This document shows, piece after piece, positions 26,589 to 35,931 of a DNA stretch of 64,000 bases. Source of the DNA: RGEC01 sp964626685 (GTDB lineage Bacteria; Bacteroidota; Bacteroidia; NS11-12g; UBA955); NCBI GenBank assembly GCA_964626685.1, contig CAZVJY010000005.1:62001-126000 (forward strand), read 5' to 3'. Numbering within the stretch: position 1 is the stretch's first letter; each line of letters opens with the position of its first letter. Under the pieces are notes generated by a model, which made no database searches, was not told the DNA's origin, and worked only from the letters and a program-made list of their open reading frames with translations. Made by a program: the position numbers and the translations under genes.

Positions 26589-27623
26589 TCAGAAATACTT
26601 TTTCTTCAGCACAAACGCCAGCTTCACCATAAGAATCAGCACAGGTACTTCCACCAGCGGACCAATGACCCCCGCAAAAGCCTGACCGCTATTTAATCCA
26701 AAAACACCAATGGCTACCGCAATAGCCAGCTCAAAATTGTTACCTGCTGCCGAAAACGAAACCGATGCGGTTTCCGGATAGGCGGCTCCCAGTTTTTTGG
26801 CCACCAAAAACATCAGCCCGAACATGATGCAGAAATACAGTACCAGTGGTACGGCCACACGAACTACGTCCAGCGGCAGTTTCACCATCAGTTCGCCTTT
26901 CAGTGAAAACATGATCACAATGGTAAGCAGCAGTGCCGAAAGGGTAATGGGCGAAATGCGCGGTATGTATTTTTGGTTATACCATGCCTCTCCTTTTAAT
27001 GCAATCAATCCATAGCGGCTAATCACCCCCATCAAAAAAGGGATTCCCAGGTAAATACCAACGGTTTTGGCTATTTCTGCTATGCCAATATTGATCTGAA
27101 TGGATTTTAACCCGAATAAAGGAGGCATTTTTTCCAGAAAGAACCATGCATACAAGCTGAAAAACAATAGTTGCAACACACTGTTGATACCCACCAGGGC
27201 GGCAATATACTCGCGGTTTCCCTCGGCCAGTTCGTTCCACACAATTACCATGGCTATGCAAGGTGCTATGCCAATTAAAATAAGGCCAGACATGTAATCC
27301 GGGTAATCGGAAAGAAACAACATGCTTAGGAAGAACATAAGCAAGGGGCCCACAAACCAGGTTATAAACATGTTGGAAAAGAAAAGCCCCTTATTGGTAA
27401 ACAGAGCCGGAATCTTTTCATAGCGCACTTTTGCCAGCGGGGGATACATCATTAATATCAGACCAATTGCCAGCGGTGTATTTGTGGTGCCGTCACCCAT
27501 TGCCTGAATTGCCGCGGGAACGGATGGAAACCAAACCCCGAGTGCAACGCCTGCTGCCATGGCAAGGAAAATCCATACGGTGAGATAGCGATCTAAAAAT
27601 CCGAGTCTTTTATTTCCGGGCAT
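26589..27623 (-). CDS. acr3: Arsenite efflux transporter Acr3
   Basis: Ten-helix inner-membrane permease that exports arsenite, 344 aa. It has the essential helix-4 Cys (C122 in GIAPCIAMVIVWNELAEGN) and the helix-9 Glu (E325 in GPLVEVPVL) of the Acr3 family, and the NNFELAIAVAI motif. It begins 4 nt after arsC, so it is the last gene of arsR-arsC-acr3. It converges on the DUF6428 gene with 92 nt between and no clear terminator. Confidence 0.95.
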   Translation of the reverse strand: MPGNKRLGFLDRYLTVWIFLAMAAGVALGVWFPSVPAAIQAMGDGTTNTPLAIGLILMMYPPLAKVRYEKIPALFTNKGLFFSNMFITWFVGPLLMFFLSMLFLSDYPDYMSGLILIGIAPCIAMVIVWNELAEGNREYIAALVGINSVLQLLFFSLYAWFFLEKMPPLFGLKSIQINIGIAEIAKTVGIYLGIPFLMGVISRYGLIALKGEAWYNQKYIPRISPITLSALLLTIVIMFSLKGELMVKLPLDVVRVAVPLVLYFCIMFGLMFLVAKKLGAAYPETASVSFSAAGNNFELAIAVAIGVFGLNSGQAFAGVIGPLVEVPVLILMVKLAFVLKKKYF

Positions 27624-27627
27624 ATTT

Positions 27628-28050
27628 TCAGTGATTAAGGTGTTTTTGGATAAATGCCGAACAATAGGATTTTATGAGGTATCGCGTGTGTTCAAAAGCG
27701 TGGTGTATTTCTTCCTCTGTGCCCGAGGCTTTAGCGGGATCGGGAAAATTCTCATGATACAGCGTAGCGGAAGTGGGAAACCAGGGGCAACGTTCTTTCG
27801 CGTGGTCGCAAACCGTGATGACATAATCAAAGTCAATGTTTCTGTATTCATCTACATGGTTGCTGCTGTGGCTGCTTATGTCGATGCCGTCCTCTGCCAT
27901 AATAGCTATGGCTTTCGGATTTACACCGTGGGTTTCCACGCCGGCGCTGTATACCTCCACTTTGTTTCCTCCCATGGCAGCCAGGTAGCCGTGTGCTATC
28001 TGACTTCGGCACGAGTTACCTGTGCACAGTACTAAAATTTTTGTTTTCAT
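27628..28050 (-). CDS. arsC: Arsenate reductase, thioredoxin-coupled (LMW-PTP fold)
   Basis: Reduces arsenate to arsenite for export by Acr3. The 140 aa have the phosphatase loop C9-TGNSC-R15-S and the redox relay cysteines C81 and C88 (VCDHAKERCP), the same arrangement as Staphylococcus aureus ArsC (C10, C82, C89), so it is probably recycled by thioredoxin. The ATG overlaps the arsR stop by 1 nt (TGATG), so translation is coupled. Confidence 0.95.
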   Translation of the reverse strand: MKTKILVLCTGNSCRSQIAHGYLAAMGGNKVEVYSAGVETHGVNPKAIAIMAEDGIDISSHSSNHVDEYRNIDFDYVITVCDHAKERCPWFPTSATLYHENFPDPAKASGTEEEIHHAFEHTRYLIKSYCSAFIQKHLNH

Positions 28051-28382
28051 CAGCAGGATTTTGTTTGTTTAGGGTCGAATGTTTTAAAGAATTTTTTAAA
28101 TGTTTTTCTCATGGATTCCCAATTATCCGCATCAATGCAGTAGCAGGTTTTTGGTCCCTCAATTTCTCCTTTAATAATACCAGCATTTTTTAGTTCTTTC
28201 AGGTGCTGGCTAACGGTACTTTGCGATAAGGGAATTTCCTCTACAATATCTCCACATATACATGTTTCTTTTTCCATCAATACCCGAAGAATAGCTATTC
28301 TTGCAGGACTGGAAAGGGCTTTGGCATATTCAGCAATGCGGTTGTCACGCACGCTGAATTCTTCATTTTTAGCTGTTCCCAT
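28050..28382 (-). CDS. arsR: ArsR/SmtB-family metalloregulator (minus-strand unit)
   Basis: 110 aa, the first gene of arsR-arsC-acr3. C41 and C43 (CICGD) are placed as in the other ArsR of the locus, the recognition helix is LSQSTVSQHLKELK, and the last residue is Cys. A palindromic operator begins 6 nt upstream of its ATG. Two distinct ArsR proteins controlling two halves of one locus may give different arsenite thresholds (inference). Confidence 0.93.
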   Translation of the reverse strand: MGTAKNEEFSVRDNRIAEYAKALSSPARIAILRVLMEKETCICGDIVEEIPLSQSTVSQHLKELKNAGIIKGEIEGPKTCYCIDADNWESMRKTFKKFFKTFDPKQTKSC

Positions 28383-28388
28383 GATTTA

Positions 28389-28410
28389 ATTATCGCAATA
28401 TTACGATAAT
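28389..28410. promoter_or_regulatory. ArsR operator 2 upstream of arsR-arsC-acr3
   Basis: A 22-nt palindrome: ATTATCGCAAT against ATTACGATAAT, 10 of 11 pairs. The core CAATATTA resembles the AATATTGCAATAT core of operator 1. Confidence 0.7.
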
Positions 28411-28521
28411 AATAGCAGATAGAAAATTATTTTTTTGTTAACGGGTATGAATCTTCAACATCGAAAAAACAAGGAATGAAAAACAAACATATTTATCCCT
28501 TTTGGCATGGGTTTTTAAATT

Positions 28522-28529
28522 TATCTTTG
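28522..28529 (+). promoter_or_regulatory. -7 box for the GH16 gene (TATCTTTG)
   Basis: Exact TAnnTTTG match, 7 nt before the ATG. Confidence 0.6.
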
Positions 28530-28536
28530 TATCAGT

Positions 28537-29469
28537 ATGCGGGCTTCTTTGGTGATTCTTTTTGTGGGATGTTTTTTTCAGGTTTCCGGACAAAGTAAGC
28601 TGGACAGCACACGTGATGGATTTACAAGGGGCAAGGCAGGATTAATGCTCAAGCGCGGCTGGGATTTATCCAACACTCCCGGAAACGGGCATTACAGGCA
28701 GGCGGATAAAAACACAGTGACCCTGCGGTTACCGGCAGAGGCGCGGGAATTTATTCCCGTTTTTGCCGACGAATTTGATTCTTTAAACACAAACATCTGG
28801 CAAATTGGGCAGCCCTGGGGGCGATACCACGGGCAGCAGCCGCATCAGTATTATGGCGACAGTGAAGTGTTTGTGAAAAACGGGGTGCTTTTTTTACAAA
28901 ACCGCTATGCCCCAAAAAAATTTCCGTCAGGCGACAGCAGTATCATTATCCCCTATGGCACCGGGCTTATCAACACCGCCCATTCCCGCACTTTTCAATA
29001 CGGTTTTTTTGCCATTCGCAGTAAAAACCCATCAGGACCAGCCACCTGGCCGGCATTCTGGCTCACCGGGAAGAACAACTGGCCTCCGGAAATTGATGTT
29101 TATGAGATGTATGGCAAAAGCACCGGGAAAACCGTACACCGGCAAACCATGACACTGCACTTCGGAAAAATAGAAACCCGCACCAAAACACACCTGATGA
29201 AAGCAGTGAACCTAAGCAAAGACACCGATTCGGCCTTTCATATTTACGCATGCCTTTGGACACCCGACAGGGTGGTGTTTTACACCGATGGGGTCCCTGT
29301 GCGCAGTATAAACATGAATCAATGGATGCGGCGGTTTTATCAGGAGCCCATGTACCTGGTGGTAAACAACGCTGTTGATCATCGCTATTTGCAACACATC
29401 GACAATAGCCGACTTCCGGTAGCACTTGAAGTAGACTGGATACGGGTTTATACTGCGCCACAACCTTAA
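28537..29469 (+). CDS. Secreted glycoside hydrolase family 16 enzyme
   Basis: A 310-aa protein with a signal peptide (about 1-18, ending VSGQ). The GH16 catalytic motif ExDxxE is intact: E185-I-D187-V-Y-E190, with E185 as nucleophile and E190 as acid/base. WPAFWLTG before it and the C-terminal VDWIRVY strand are typical of the jelly-roll fold. GH16 enzymes cut beta-1,3/1,4-glucans, agarose, carrageenan or porphyran; substrate cannot be chosen here. There is no lipobox or type IX sorting domain, so it is likely periplasmic or secreted by another way. It is not next to the SusC/SusD pair. Confidence 0.9.
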   Translation: MRASLVILFVGCFFQVSGQSKLDSTRDGFTRGKAGLMLKRGWDLSNTPGNGHYRQADKNTVTLRLPAEAREFIPVFADEFDSLNTNIWQIGQPWGRYHGQQPHQYYGDSEVFVKNGVLFLQNRYAPKKFPSGDSSIIIPYGTGLINTAHSRTFQYGFFAIRSKNPSGPATWPAFWLTGKNNWPPEIDVYEMYGKSTGKTVHRQTMTLHFGKIETRTKTHLMKAVNLSKDTDSAFHIYACLWTPDRVVFYTDGVPVRSINMNQWMRRFYQEPMYLVVNNAVDHRYLQHIDNSRLPVALEVDWIRVYTAPQP

Positions 29470-29519
29470 AAAGATTGGCGCCGAGGCCATTTCTTCATTA
29501 TCTTTACCCTTCAATTTTA

Positions 29520-32303
29520 ATGGCTGAAAAGAAACTCTTTCTACTTGATGGCATGGCCCTGGTTTACCGGGCTTTTTTTGCCTTCAATCAGAACCCGCGC
29601 ATTACCAGCACCGGTCTGAACGCCAGCGCGATGTTTGGTTTTACCAATACCTTGCTGGATGTGCTGAATAAGCAAAAGCCCACCCACATTGCCGTGGTTT
29701 TTGATACCGATAAACCCACAGACCGGCATATTGAATACGAAAAATATAAGGCACACCGCGAAGAAATGCCCGAAGATCTTAGGCGGAGCCTTCCCTACAT
29801 TCAGCGCATCATTGAAGGTTTCAACATACCCGTAGTTACCCATGACGGATACGAAGCAGATGACATTATAGGCACCTTTGCCCTGCAAGCAGCCGAACTG
29901 GATTTTGATGTGTTTATGATGACCCCCGACAAAGATTTTGGACAGCTGGTGCGTGACCACGTATTCATCTACAAACCCGGCCGAATGGGGAACCCCGATG
30001 AAGTGCTGGGTGTGCCTGAAGTACTGAAAAAGTGGGAAGTGGAGCGCGTTGATCAGGTAATTGATATTCTAGGGCTTTGGGGGGATGCCGTAGACAACAT
30101 TCCCGGGGTGCCCGGCGTGGGTGAAAAAACAGCCAAAAAGCTCATTCAGGAGTTTGGCAGCATAGAAAACATCCTTGCCAATACCGATAAGCTGAAGGGC
30201 GCGATGAAGGAAAAGTTTGAAAACAACCAAGAGCAGGCACTGATGAGCAAGCGACTGGCCACCATCAACACGGCCGTGCCCGTGGATTTGCACCCGGACG
30301 AGCTGATTTTAAAAAGCCCGGATGAAGAAAAACTCAAGGAGGTTTTCAATGAACTGGAGTTTCGCACCATGATGAAACGGGTATTTGGCGACAACGGTGC
30401 TCCTGCAGCCGCTGCACCGGCAGGAAACAACCGCATGCAGGCCAGTCTGTTTGATTTACCCGAAGTGTCAGTGCCCGAACCAGCAAGAGAATACAAAACC
30501 CTGCAGGATGTGAAACACCGCTATGTGTTATGCAACAGCGAAGAACTGATACAGGAAGCCATACAGCAGATGCAGGCAGCAGCAGAGTTTTGTTTTGATA
30601 CAGAGACCACCGGGCTGGTAGCCTTTGATGCCGATATTGTGGGGCTAGCCCTGAGCTGTAAGCCTCATGATGGTTATTACATTCCCTTTCCCAGAGAATT
30701 CGAAGCGGCCAAAACGTTGTTTGCACGCTTCCGCGACTTGTTTTCGGGCAGCAACCATAAGGTGGCACAAAACCTCAAATACGATTTATCCGTGCTGAAA
30801 CGCTACGGCATGGAGGTTTCAGGGCCGTGTTTCGATACCATGCTGGCACATTACCTTATAGAACCCGATATGCGCCACAATATGGATCTGCTGGCAGAAA
30901 GCTATCTTCACTACAAACCCATCAGCATTGAGACGCTGATTGGCAAAAAAGGTGCAGCGCAGCTGAGCATGGCGGTGGTGGATGTGGAAAAGGTGAAAGA
31001 GTATGCAGTAGAGGATGCGGATATTACGCTTCAGCTTAAACAAAAACTTGAACCAGAACTTCATAACCGAAATGTATATAATGTTTTTGAAAAACTGGAA
31101 ATGCCGCTGGTTTCGGTGCTGAGCGATGTAGAACAGGAAGGTGTTCGGGTAGATACAGACTTTCTGAAAGACTATAGTAAAGAACTGAACAGGCAGAGCC
31201 TGGAAATACAATCACGCATTTTTGAACTGGCCGGGGAAGAATTCAACATTTCCTCGCCCATGCAGGTGGGTAAGATATTGTTTGAAAAACTGAAACTGCT
31301 GGATAAACCCAAAACCACCAAAACCGGGCAATACCAGACAGACGAAGAGACTTTGTTGTCGCTTTCCGGCGAGCATGAAATTGTGCAGCGCATTCTGGAT
31401 TTCAGACAATTGCAAAAATTAAAAGGCACGTATGTGGATGCCCTGCCTTTGCTGGTAAACCACCGCACCGGCAGGGTACATACATCTTTTAACCAGGCGG
31501 TGGCTGCCACAGGCCGTTTGAGCAGCCAAAACCCCAATCTGCAAAATATTCCCATACGCACAGAACTGGGCAAGGAAGTGCGCCGTGCGTTCGTGGCCAG
31601 AGACGAAAACCATGTGTTGCTTAGTGCAGATTATTCGCAGATAGAATTGCGTGTGATAGCCCATGTGAGCGGGGATGAAGGTATGATGGACGCATTCAGG
31701 CAGGGTATAGACATTCATACAGCCACTGCTGCAAGGGTGTGGGGAGTGCCGCTGGACGCGGTTGACAAAGACATGCGCCGCAAGGCTAAAACGGTCAATT
31801 TCGGAATCATCTACGGGATTTCTGCTTTTGGATTGAGCCAGCGCGTGGGCATTCCCCGCAAGGAAGCCAAAGAAATTATAGACAACTATTTTGAAAAGTT
31901 TCCGGGCATCAAAAACTACATGGACAGTACCATCGCTTTTGCCCAGCAACACGGCTACGTGGAAACCATTCTGGGCCGCAGGCGCTATATCCGCGACATT
32001 AACAGCAGAAATGCCACCGTGCGCGGTTTTGCTGAACGAAACGCCATCAACGCGCCCATACAGGGCAGCGCCGCCGATATGATCAAGGTGGCTATGATAA
32101 AAATACATGCCTGGTTGAAGGAAAACCATCCGCAAACCCGCATGATTCTTCAGGTTCACGATGAATTGCTGTTTGATGTGCCCAAAAGTGAGGTGGAACA
32201 GATCGCGCCGCACATTAAACACATTATGCAAACAGCCATGCCCTTGAAAGTGCCCGTGGAAGTGGAATACGGAACCGGTGACAACTGGCTTCAGGCACAT
32301 TGA
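29520..32303 (+). CDS. polA: DNA polymerase I
   Basis: Repair and Okazaki-fragment polymerase, 927 aa with all three domains: 5'-3' exonuclease (about 1-290, starting LFLLDGMALVYRAFFAF), 3'-5' exonuclease, and family A polymerase. The proofreading site looks active: D360 and E362 (DTETT), QNLKYDLSVL, YAVEDAD. Polymerase motifs are A (DYSQIELR, D704), B (KAKTVNFGIIYG) and C (QVHDELLF, D881). The frame extends to 29475, but ATG 29520 starts the conserved N-terminus. Confidence 0.97.
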   Translation: MAEKKLFLLDGMALVYRAFFAFNQNPRITSTGLNASAMFGFTNTLLDVLNKQKPTHIAVVFDTDKPTDRHIEYEKYKAHREEMPEDLRRSLPYIQRIIEGFNIPVVTHDGYEADDIIGTFALQAAELDFDVFMMTPDKDFGQLVRDHVFIYKPGRMGNPDEVLGVPEVLKKWEVERVDQVIDILGLWGDAVDNIPGVPGVGEKTAKKLIQEFGSIENILANTDKLKGAMKEKFENNQEQALMSKRLATINTAVPVDLHPDELILKSPDEEKLKEVFNELEFRTMMKRVFGDNGAPAAAAPAGNNRMQASLFDLPEVSVPEPAREYKTLQDVKHRYVLCNSEELIQEAIQQMQAAAEFCFDTETTGLVAFDADIVGLALSCKPHDGYYIPFPREFEAAKTLFARFRDLFSGSNHKVAQNLKYDLSVLKRYGMEVSGPCFDTMLAHYLIEPDMRHNMDLLAESYLHYKPISIETLIGKKGAAQLSMAVVDVEKVKEYAVEDADITLQLKQKLEPELHNRNVYNVFEKLEMPLVSVLSDVEQEGVRVDTDFLKDYSKELNRQSLEIQSRIFELAGEEFNISSPMQVGKILFEKLKLLDKPKTTKTGQYQTDEETLLSLSGEHEIVQRILDFRQLQKLKGTYVDALPLLVNHRTGRVHTSFNQAVAATGRLSSQNPNLQNIPIRTELGKEVRRAFVARDENHVLLSADYSQIELRVIAHVSGDEGMMDAFRQGIDIHTATAARVWGVPLDAVDKDMRRKAKTVNFGIIYGISAFGLSQRVGIPRKEAKEIIDNYFEKFPGIKNYMDSTIAFAQQHGYVETILGRRRYIRDINSRNATVRGFAERNAINAPIQGSAADMIKVAMIKIHAWLKENHPQTRMILQVHDELLFDVPKSEVEQIAPHIKHIMQTAMPLKVPVEVEYGTGDNWLQAH

Positions 32304-32353
32304 TTTCAACAAAAGACATACCAGCAGCGTTATTTATGCATACAGGCCGGACA

Positions 32354-34162
32354 ATGAAAATCGCAGTTTATCTGATAGCCTTTTTTTATGCCGCGTTGCT
32401 GGCTGCCCAGCCCGCCAATGAATCGTTGGCCCGGCAATACATGGAGAACCGCGAATACAGCAAGGCTGCCGATTTATATGAGGATTTGAGCAACAGAACC
32501 CCGGGTGATTTCAATCTGTATGATGCATATCTGACGGCGCTGCTTATGAGCAAGCAAAACGACAAAGCAGAAAAGCTGGTGTTGAAGCGCAAAAAGAAGT
32601 TTCCGCAGGTTATTCAGTATCGCGTGGATGAAGCCTTTCTGATGGAAAAACAAGGGCAGGTACCCGAAGCAGCGAAACAATATAAAAAAGTGGCGGATAT
32701 GCCCGACTTATCCATGCAGCAGTATTACGAGGCCGCCGATGCGTTTCGGCGCCGCAGCAAATACAACTGGGCCATTTATGTGTATGAACGCGGTGAGGAG
32801 CAGTTTGGATTTGCGGCAGATTTTTCTACCCGCCTGGCCCAGATGTATATGGAAACTGGCAACAAAACCAAGGGGCTGGAAAAGTATGTACAGATGGTGC
32901 TGATGTCGGGTTATGCCTATGATCAAAGCAAACAGCTGTTTGAGATGAATGTGACCGACAGTGCCGATTTTGCCATCCTGCGAAGCATTTTACTAAAGCA
33001 GTTGCAACGGGTCCCCGATAATTTTGAGCTGAATGATTTGCTGAAATGGACTTTCATAAAAACAAAAGATTGGGAGGCAGCATTTGTACAGACCCGGGCT
33101 TTGGACAAACGCCTTAAGGAAAAGGGGGTTCGACTGATTGAACTGGGCGATTTGTGCGTGAGCAACGATGCCTGGACGGTGGCCACAAAATGCTATGAGT
33201 ATGTGAAATCGCTGGGTACTACAGGCGATTACTACTATTCAGCCGTTTCCGGCCTGCTGGAAACGCGCTTTCAGCAGTTAAAAACCGAGGTAAAGCCTGC
33301 TCCCGAAACCCTGCTGGCGCTGGAAACAGAAATGCTGCAATTTTTGGCAGAAAGCGGCTACAACGATGGAACATGGCGCATTGCTTCACGGTTGTCGGAT
33401 GTGTATATAAAGTACAAACACACCCCGGGCAAGGCTGTGGATTTGCTGGATAAATTTTACCGCACCCCCGGATTATCGCCCAAAAACCAAGCTGAAGCCA
33501 AGCTGGCCTTGGGTGAAGCCTACGTTGCCGACAGCGATGTGTGGAGCAGCGAATTGCTGTTTGCCCAGGTGGAAAAAGATTTCCCCGAGGATCCGCTGGG
33601 GCAGGAGGCGAAATATCGCCGTGCCCGCCTCAGCTACTACCGCGGCGATTATGACTGGGCCATGCTGCAGCTGGACGTACTCAAAGGCGCCACCACTCAA
33701 TTGATTTCCAACAATGCCATACGTTTGGCGCTTACCATCACCGAAAACCTGGGACTGGACAGCAACTACGACGCGCTGGAGCGGTTTAGCACAGCAGAAT
33801 TGTTGCTTGCGCAAAACAAGCTGGAAGAAGCCGAGCGTGAAATGGACAGCATTCCGAAGTTGTACCCGGGCCATTCCCTTTCAGATGATATTTTGCTGCA
33901 AAAAGCTATCATTCGCGAAAAGCAGTACCGTTTTGAGGACGCTGCTGAGCTTTATAACACACTGGTGGTGGCCTTTGGCCACGATATTTTAGCTGATAAC
34001 GGCTGGTATCGGCTGGGGCTATTGTATGAATATAAACTGAAAGACCCGGAAAAAGCGCGCAAGGCCTATGAAAAGATTATTCAGGATTTTCCGGGCAGCT
34101 TCTTCATGCCCGATGCCAGGGCTCGGTTTAGGAAGCTGAGGGGTGATAAGATGGGGTCTTGA
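32354..34162 (+). CDS. Periplasmic tetratricopeptide-repeat protein
   Basis: 602 aa with a signal peptide (MKIAVYLIAFFYAALLAAQ) and helical repeats through most of its length, e.g. ARQYMENREYSKAADLYEDL near the start and WYRLGLLYEYKLKDPEKARKAYEKI near the end. The last part resembles the outer-membrane TPR proteins (BamD/YbgF style) with repeated AEA..YP pattern. No enzyme domain. ATG 32354 is chosen because it starts the signal peptide. It follows polA after 50 nt. Probably a scaffold in the envelope; partner unknown. Confidence 0.85.
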   Translation: MKIAVYLIAFFYAALLAAQPANESLARQYMENREYSKAADLYEDLSNRTPGDFNLYDAYLTALLMSKQNDKAEKLVLKRKKKFPQVIQYRVDEAFLMEKQGQVPEAAKQYKKVADMPDLSMQQYYEAADAFRRRSKYNWAIYVYERGEEQFGFAADFSTRLAQMYMETGNKTKGLEKYVQMVLMSGYAYDQSKQLFEMNVTDSADFAILRSILLKQLQRVPDNFELNDLLKWTFIKTKDWEAAFVQTRALDKRLKEKGVRLIELGDLCVSNDAWTVATKCYEYVKSLGTTGDYYYSAVSGLLETRFQQLKTEVKPAPETLLALETEMLQFLAESGYNDGTWRIASRLSDVYIKYKHTPGKAVDLLDKFYRTPGLSPKNQAEAKLALGEAYVADSDVWSSELLFAQVEKDFPEDPLGQEAKYRRARLSYYRGDYDWAMLQLDVLKGATTQLISNNAIRLALTITENLGLDSNYDALERFSTAELLLAQNKLEEAEREMDSIPKLYPGHSLSDDILLQKAIIREKQYRFEDAAELYNTLVVAFGHDILADNGWYRLGLLYEYKLKDPEKARKAYEKIIQDFPGSFFMPDARARFRKLRGDKMGS

Positions 34163-34358
34163 GGTATTATAATTGCGCGTTAGAATTCCCTGTTTTTTTA
34201 GTAGCACTTCCAAACCACGCACCCACCAAAATTACAGGTATTGAATCAAACAGCGTTTTAGAGAAAATGACCGATACAGAAAGGGTTTTTCATGAAACTA
34301 TTATCAGGCTTTGGGCGTGTTTTTAGTTATTAATGAGCTACCAAGCCGGCAGTAAATC

Positions 34359-35783
34359 CTAAATTTTTATGTATTTCAATAGTGTTTTAGAGCCACCTTT
34401 GTTAATTTCCAAAAAATACAATCCTGAAGCCATGTTGTCTGTGTTTAGTGGCAGCACATGTTTGCCTTTTGATAAAGGCATTGCAATTAGGTTATCACGA
34501 AAAACACCATTTGCACTGAAAATATTTACAGTAATAAATTGGTTGTTTGCCACATGAAATGACAAAGTACTCTTACCCGAACTTGGATTAGGATAAAGCA
34601 CCGGTTTTTCTACCTGTTCAACATTAACATCGTTTGTAGAACTAGTGTTGAGGCCACTCACACGCAACATTACAAAGCGGTTCGGAGATTCAGTCATTGC
34701 ATAAACTTTACCATCAGGTGCCTGTCTAATATCTCGAAAACGCGCGTAGCCATTCATGCTTCGTGACGAGGCCACTTTTTTATTATCTTTCAATTTCACC
34801 CAGTGAATGTGTGTGCCTGCCAATGCACCAATTAGAATATCCGCTTCGTTGTTGGGTTGTCCGTTGCTGATGAAGGTCATTCCGCTGGGCGCGATGGAGG
34901 GAACCCAATATGTAAGCGGAAGTTGCATGCCGGGAAGCGTGGTGTCTGGTGTAATCGAACTGCCATCGTAGTTAATGCCAAATGTAACCTCAGGCCAGCC
35001 AAAATTGGTGTTTGGCTTAATCAAATTGAGTTCATCTCCTCCCCTTGGGCCGTGTTCGTGGGCATATATTTCTCCCGTTGCAGGGTTCATAGCCATGCCC
35101 TGTATATTTCTGTTTCCCCAACAATAAATTTCAGGTCTTGTATTCGGAACCCCAACCAGTGGATTATCTGAGGGTACAGTGCCATCATCATTGAATCGCA
35201 ATACTTTGCCCAGGTGATTATTTTTATTTTGCGCTTCGTTTTGTGCGCCGCGATCGCCAACAGACATGTATAACATGTTGTTTTTATCAAAAACAATGCG
35301 ACTTCCAAAGTGTTGGCCAGAATTGCGTATGGGCAAAGCCCTGAAAAGTTCCTGGTAATTTTGAAGCTGATTACCTACCAGCGTTCCTCTGCCTAGTGCT
35401 GTTGTCTGTCCGCCAGTTGCCGCAACTGCGTATGTGAGATAAACAAAATTGTTGCTACTAAAATTTGGATGTACGGCAACATCTAGCAATCCGCCTTGGC
35501 CATTTAATGATACTGCAGGAACTCCTTTTACTTCGCTGAGGGCACCGCTAGAAATAGTATAATGAAATAGCTTGCCCTGTTTTTCGGTAAACAACACTTC
35601 ATTGCTGTTAATAAATGTAAATCCCCAAGGAGCAGCCATATTGTTAATTAACACCTTTTCCTCAGACAACTGCAAGGTTTGGCTATATCCAACAGTTGCA
35701 TTAAACGAAAAAAGGGTAGTTAGAATCAGCAACCCCAGTTTGTTTTTCTGTTTTAATCCGGAAACGAAGTTCATGTTTTTCAT
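34359..35783 (-). CDS. Secreted PQQ-dependent sugar dehydrogenase with type IX sorting domain
   Basis: 474 aa: signal peptide (to about GYSQ), six-bladed beta-propeller of the soluble aldose/glucose-sorbosone dehydrogenase family, and a C-terminal type IX secretion sorting domain of about 80 residues (VLYPNPSSGKSTLSF ... GLYFLEINKGGSKTLLKYI). Typical points are GGLLDVAVHPNF, the catalytic-His region SGQHFGSRIVFD and EHGPRGGDELNLI. It oxidises aldoses outside the cell using PQQ and Ca. No pqq biosynthesis genes are nearby. The frame runs to a GTG at 35825; ATG 35783 fits the signal peptide better. Confidence 0.92.
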   Translation of the reverse strand: MKNMNFVSGLKQKNKLGLLILTTLFSFNATVGYSQTLQLSEEKVLINNMAAPWGFTFINSNEVLFTEKQGKLFHYTISSGALSEVKGVPAVSLNGQGGLLDVAVHPNFSSNNFVYLTYAVAATGGQTTALGRGTLVGNQLQNYQELFRALPIRNSGQHFGSRIVFDKNNMLYMSVGDRGAQNEAQNKNNHLGKVLRFNDDGTVPSDNPLVGVPNTRPEIYCWGNRNIQGMAMNPATGEIYAHEHGPRGGDELNLIKPNTNFGWPEVTFGINYDGSSITPDTTLPGMQLPLTYWVPSIAPSGMTFISNGQPNNEADILIGALAGTHIHWVKLKDNKKVASSRSMNGYARFRDIRQAPDGKVYAMTESPNRFVMLRVSGLNTSSTNDVNVEQVEKPVLYPNPSSGKSTLSFHVANNQFITVNIFSANGVFRDNLIAMPLSKGKHVLPLNTDNMASGLYFLEINKGGSKTLLKYIKI

Positions 35784-35832
35784 TTTAAATTGGTGTTCTT
35801 TATTTTGGTGCCAGCCAGATATCACTGTTTTT

Positions 35833-35840
35833 CAAAAATA
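35833..35840 (-). promoter_or_regulatory. -7 box for the sugar dehydrogenase gene (TATTTTTG)
   Basis: Exact TAnnTTTG match on the minus strand, 49 nt from the ATG at 35783. Confidence 0.5.
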
Positions 35841-35931
35841 CCATTTTTACATGACCATATCAATCATTGCGGTTTAAATCTATTGGAAAGTTTTGGAAAC
35901 AGGGCCTTGCCATTATGGTATTAGTTAATTG

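Noticed and set aside
31419..32312. A 297-codon open frame antisense to the end of polA
   Set aside because: polA is intact with all catalytic motifs in this stretch; the antisense protein is His/Phe-rich noise.
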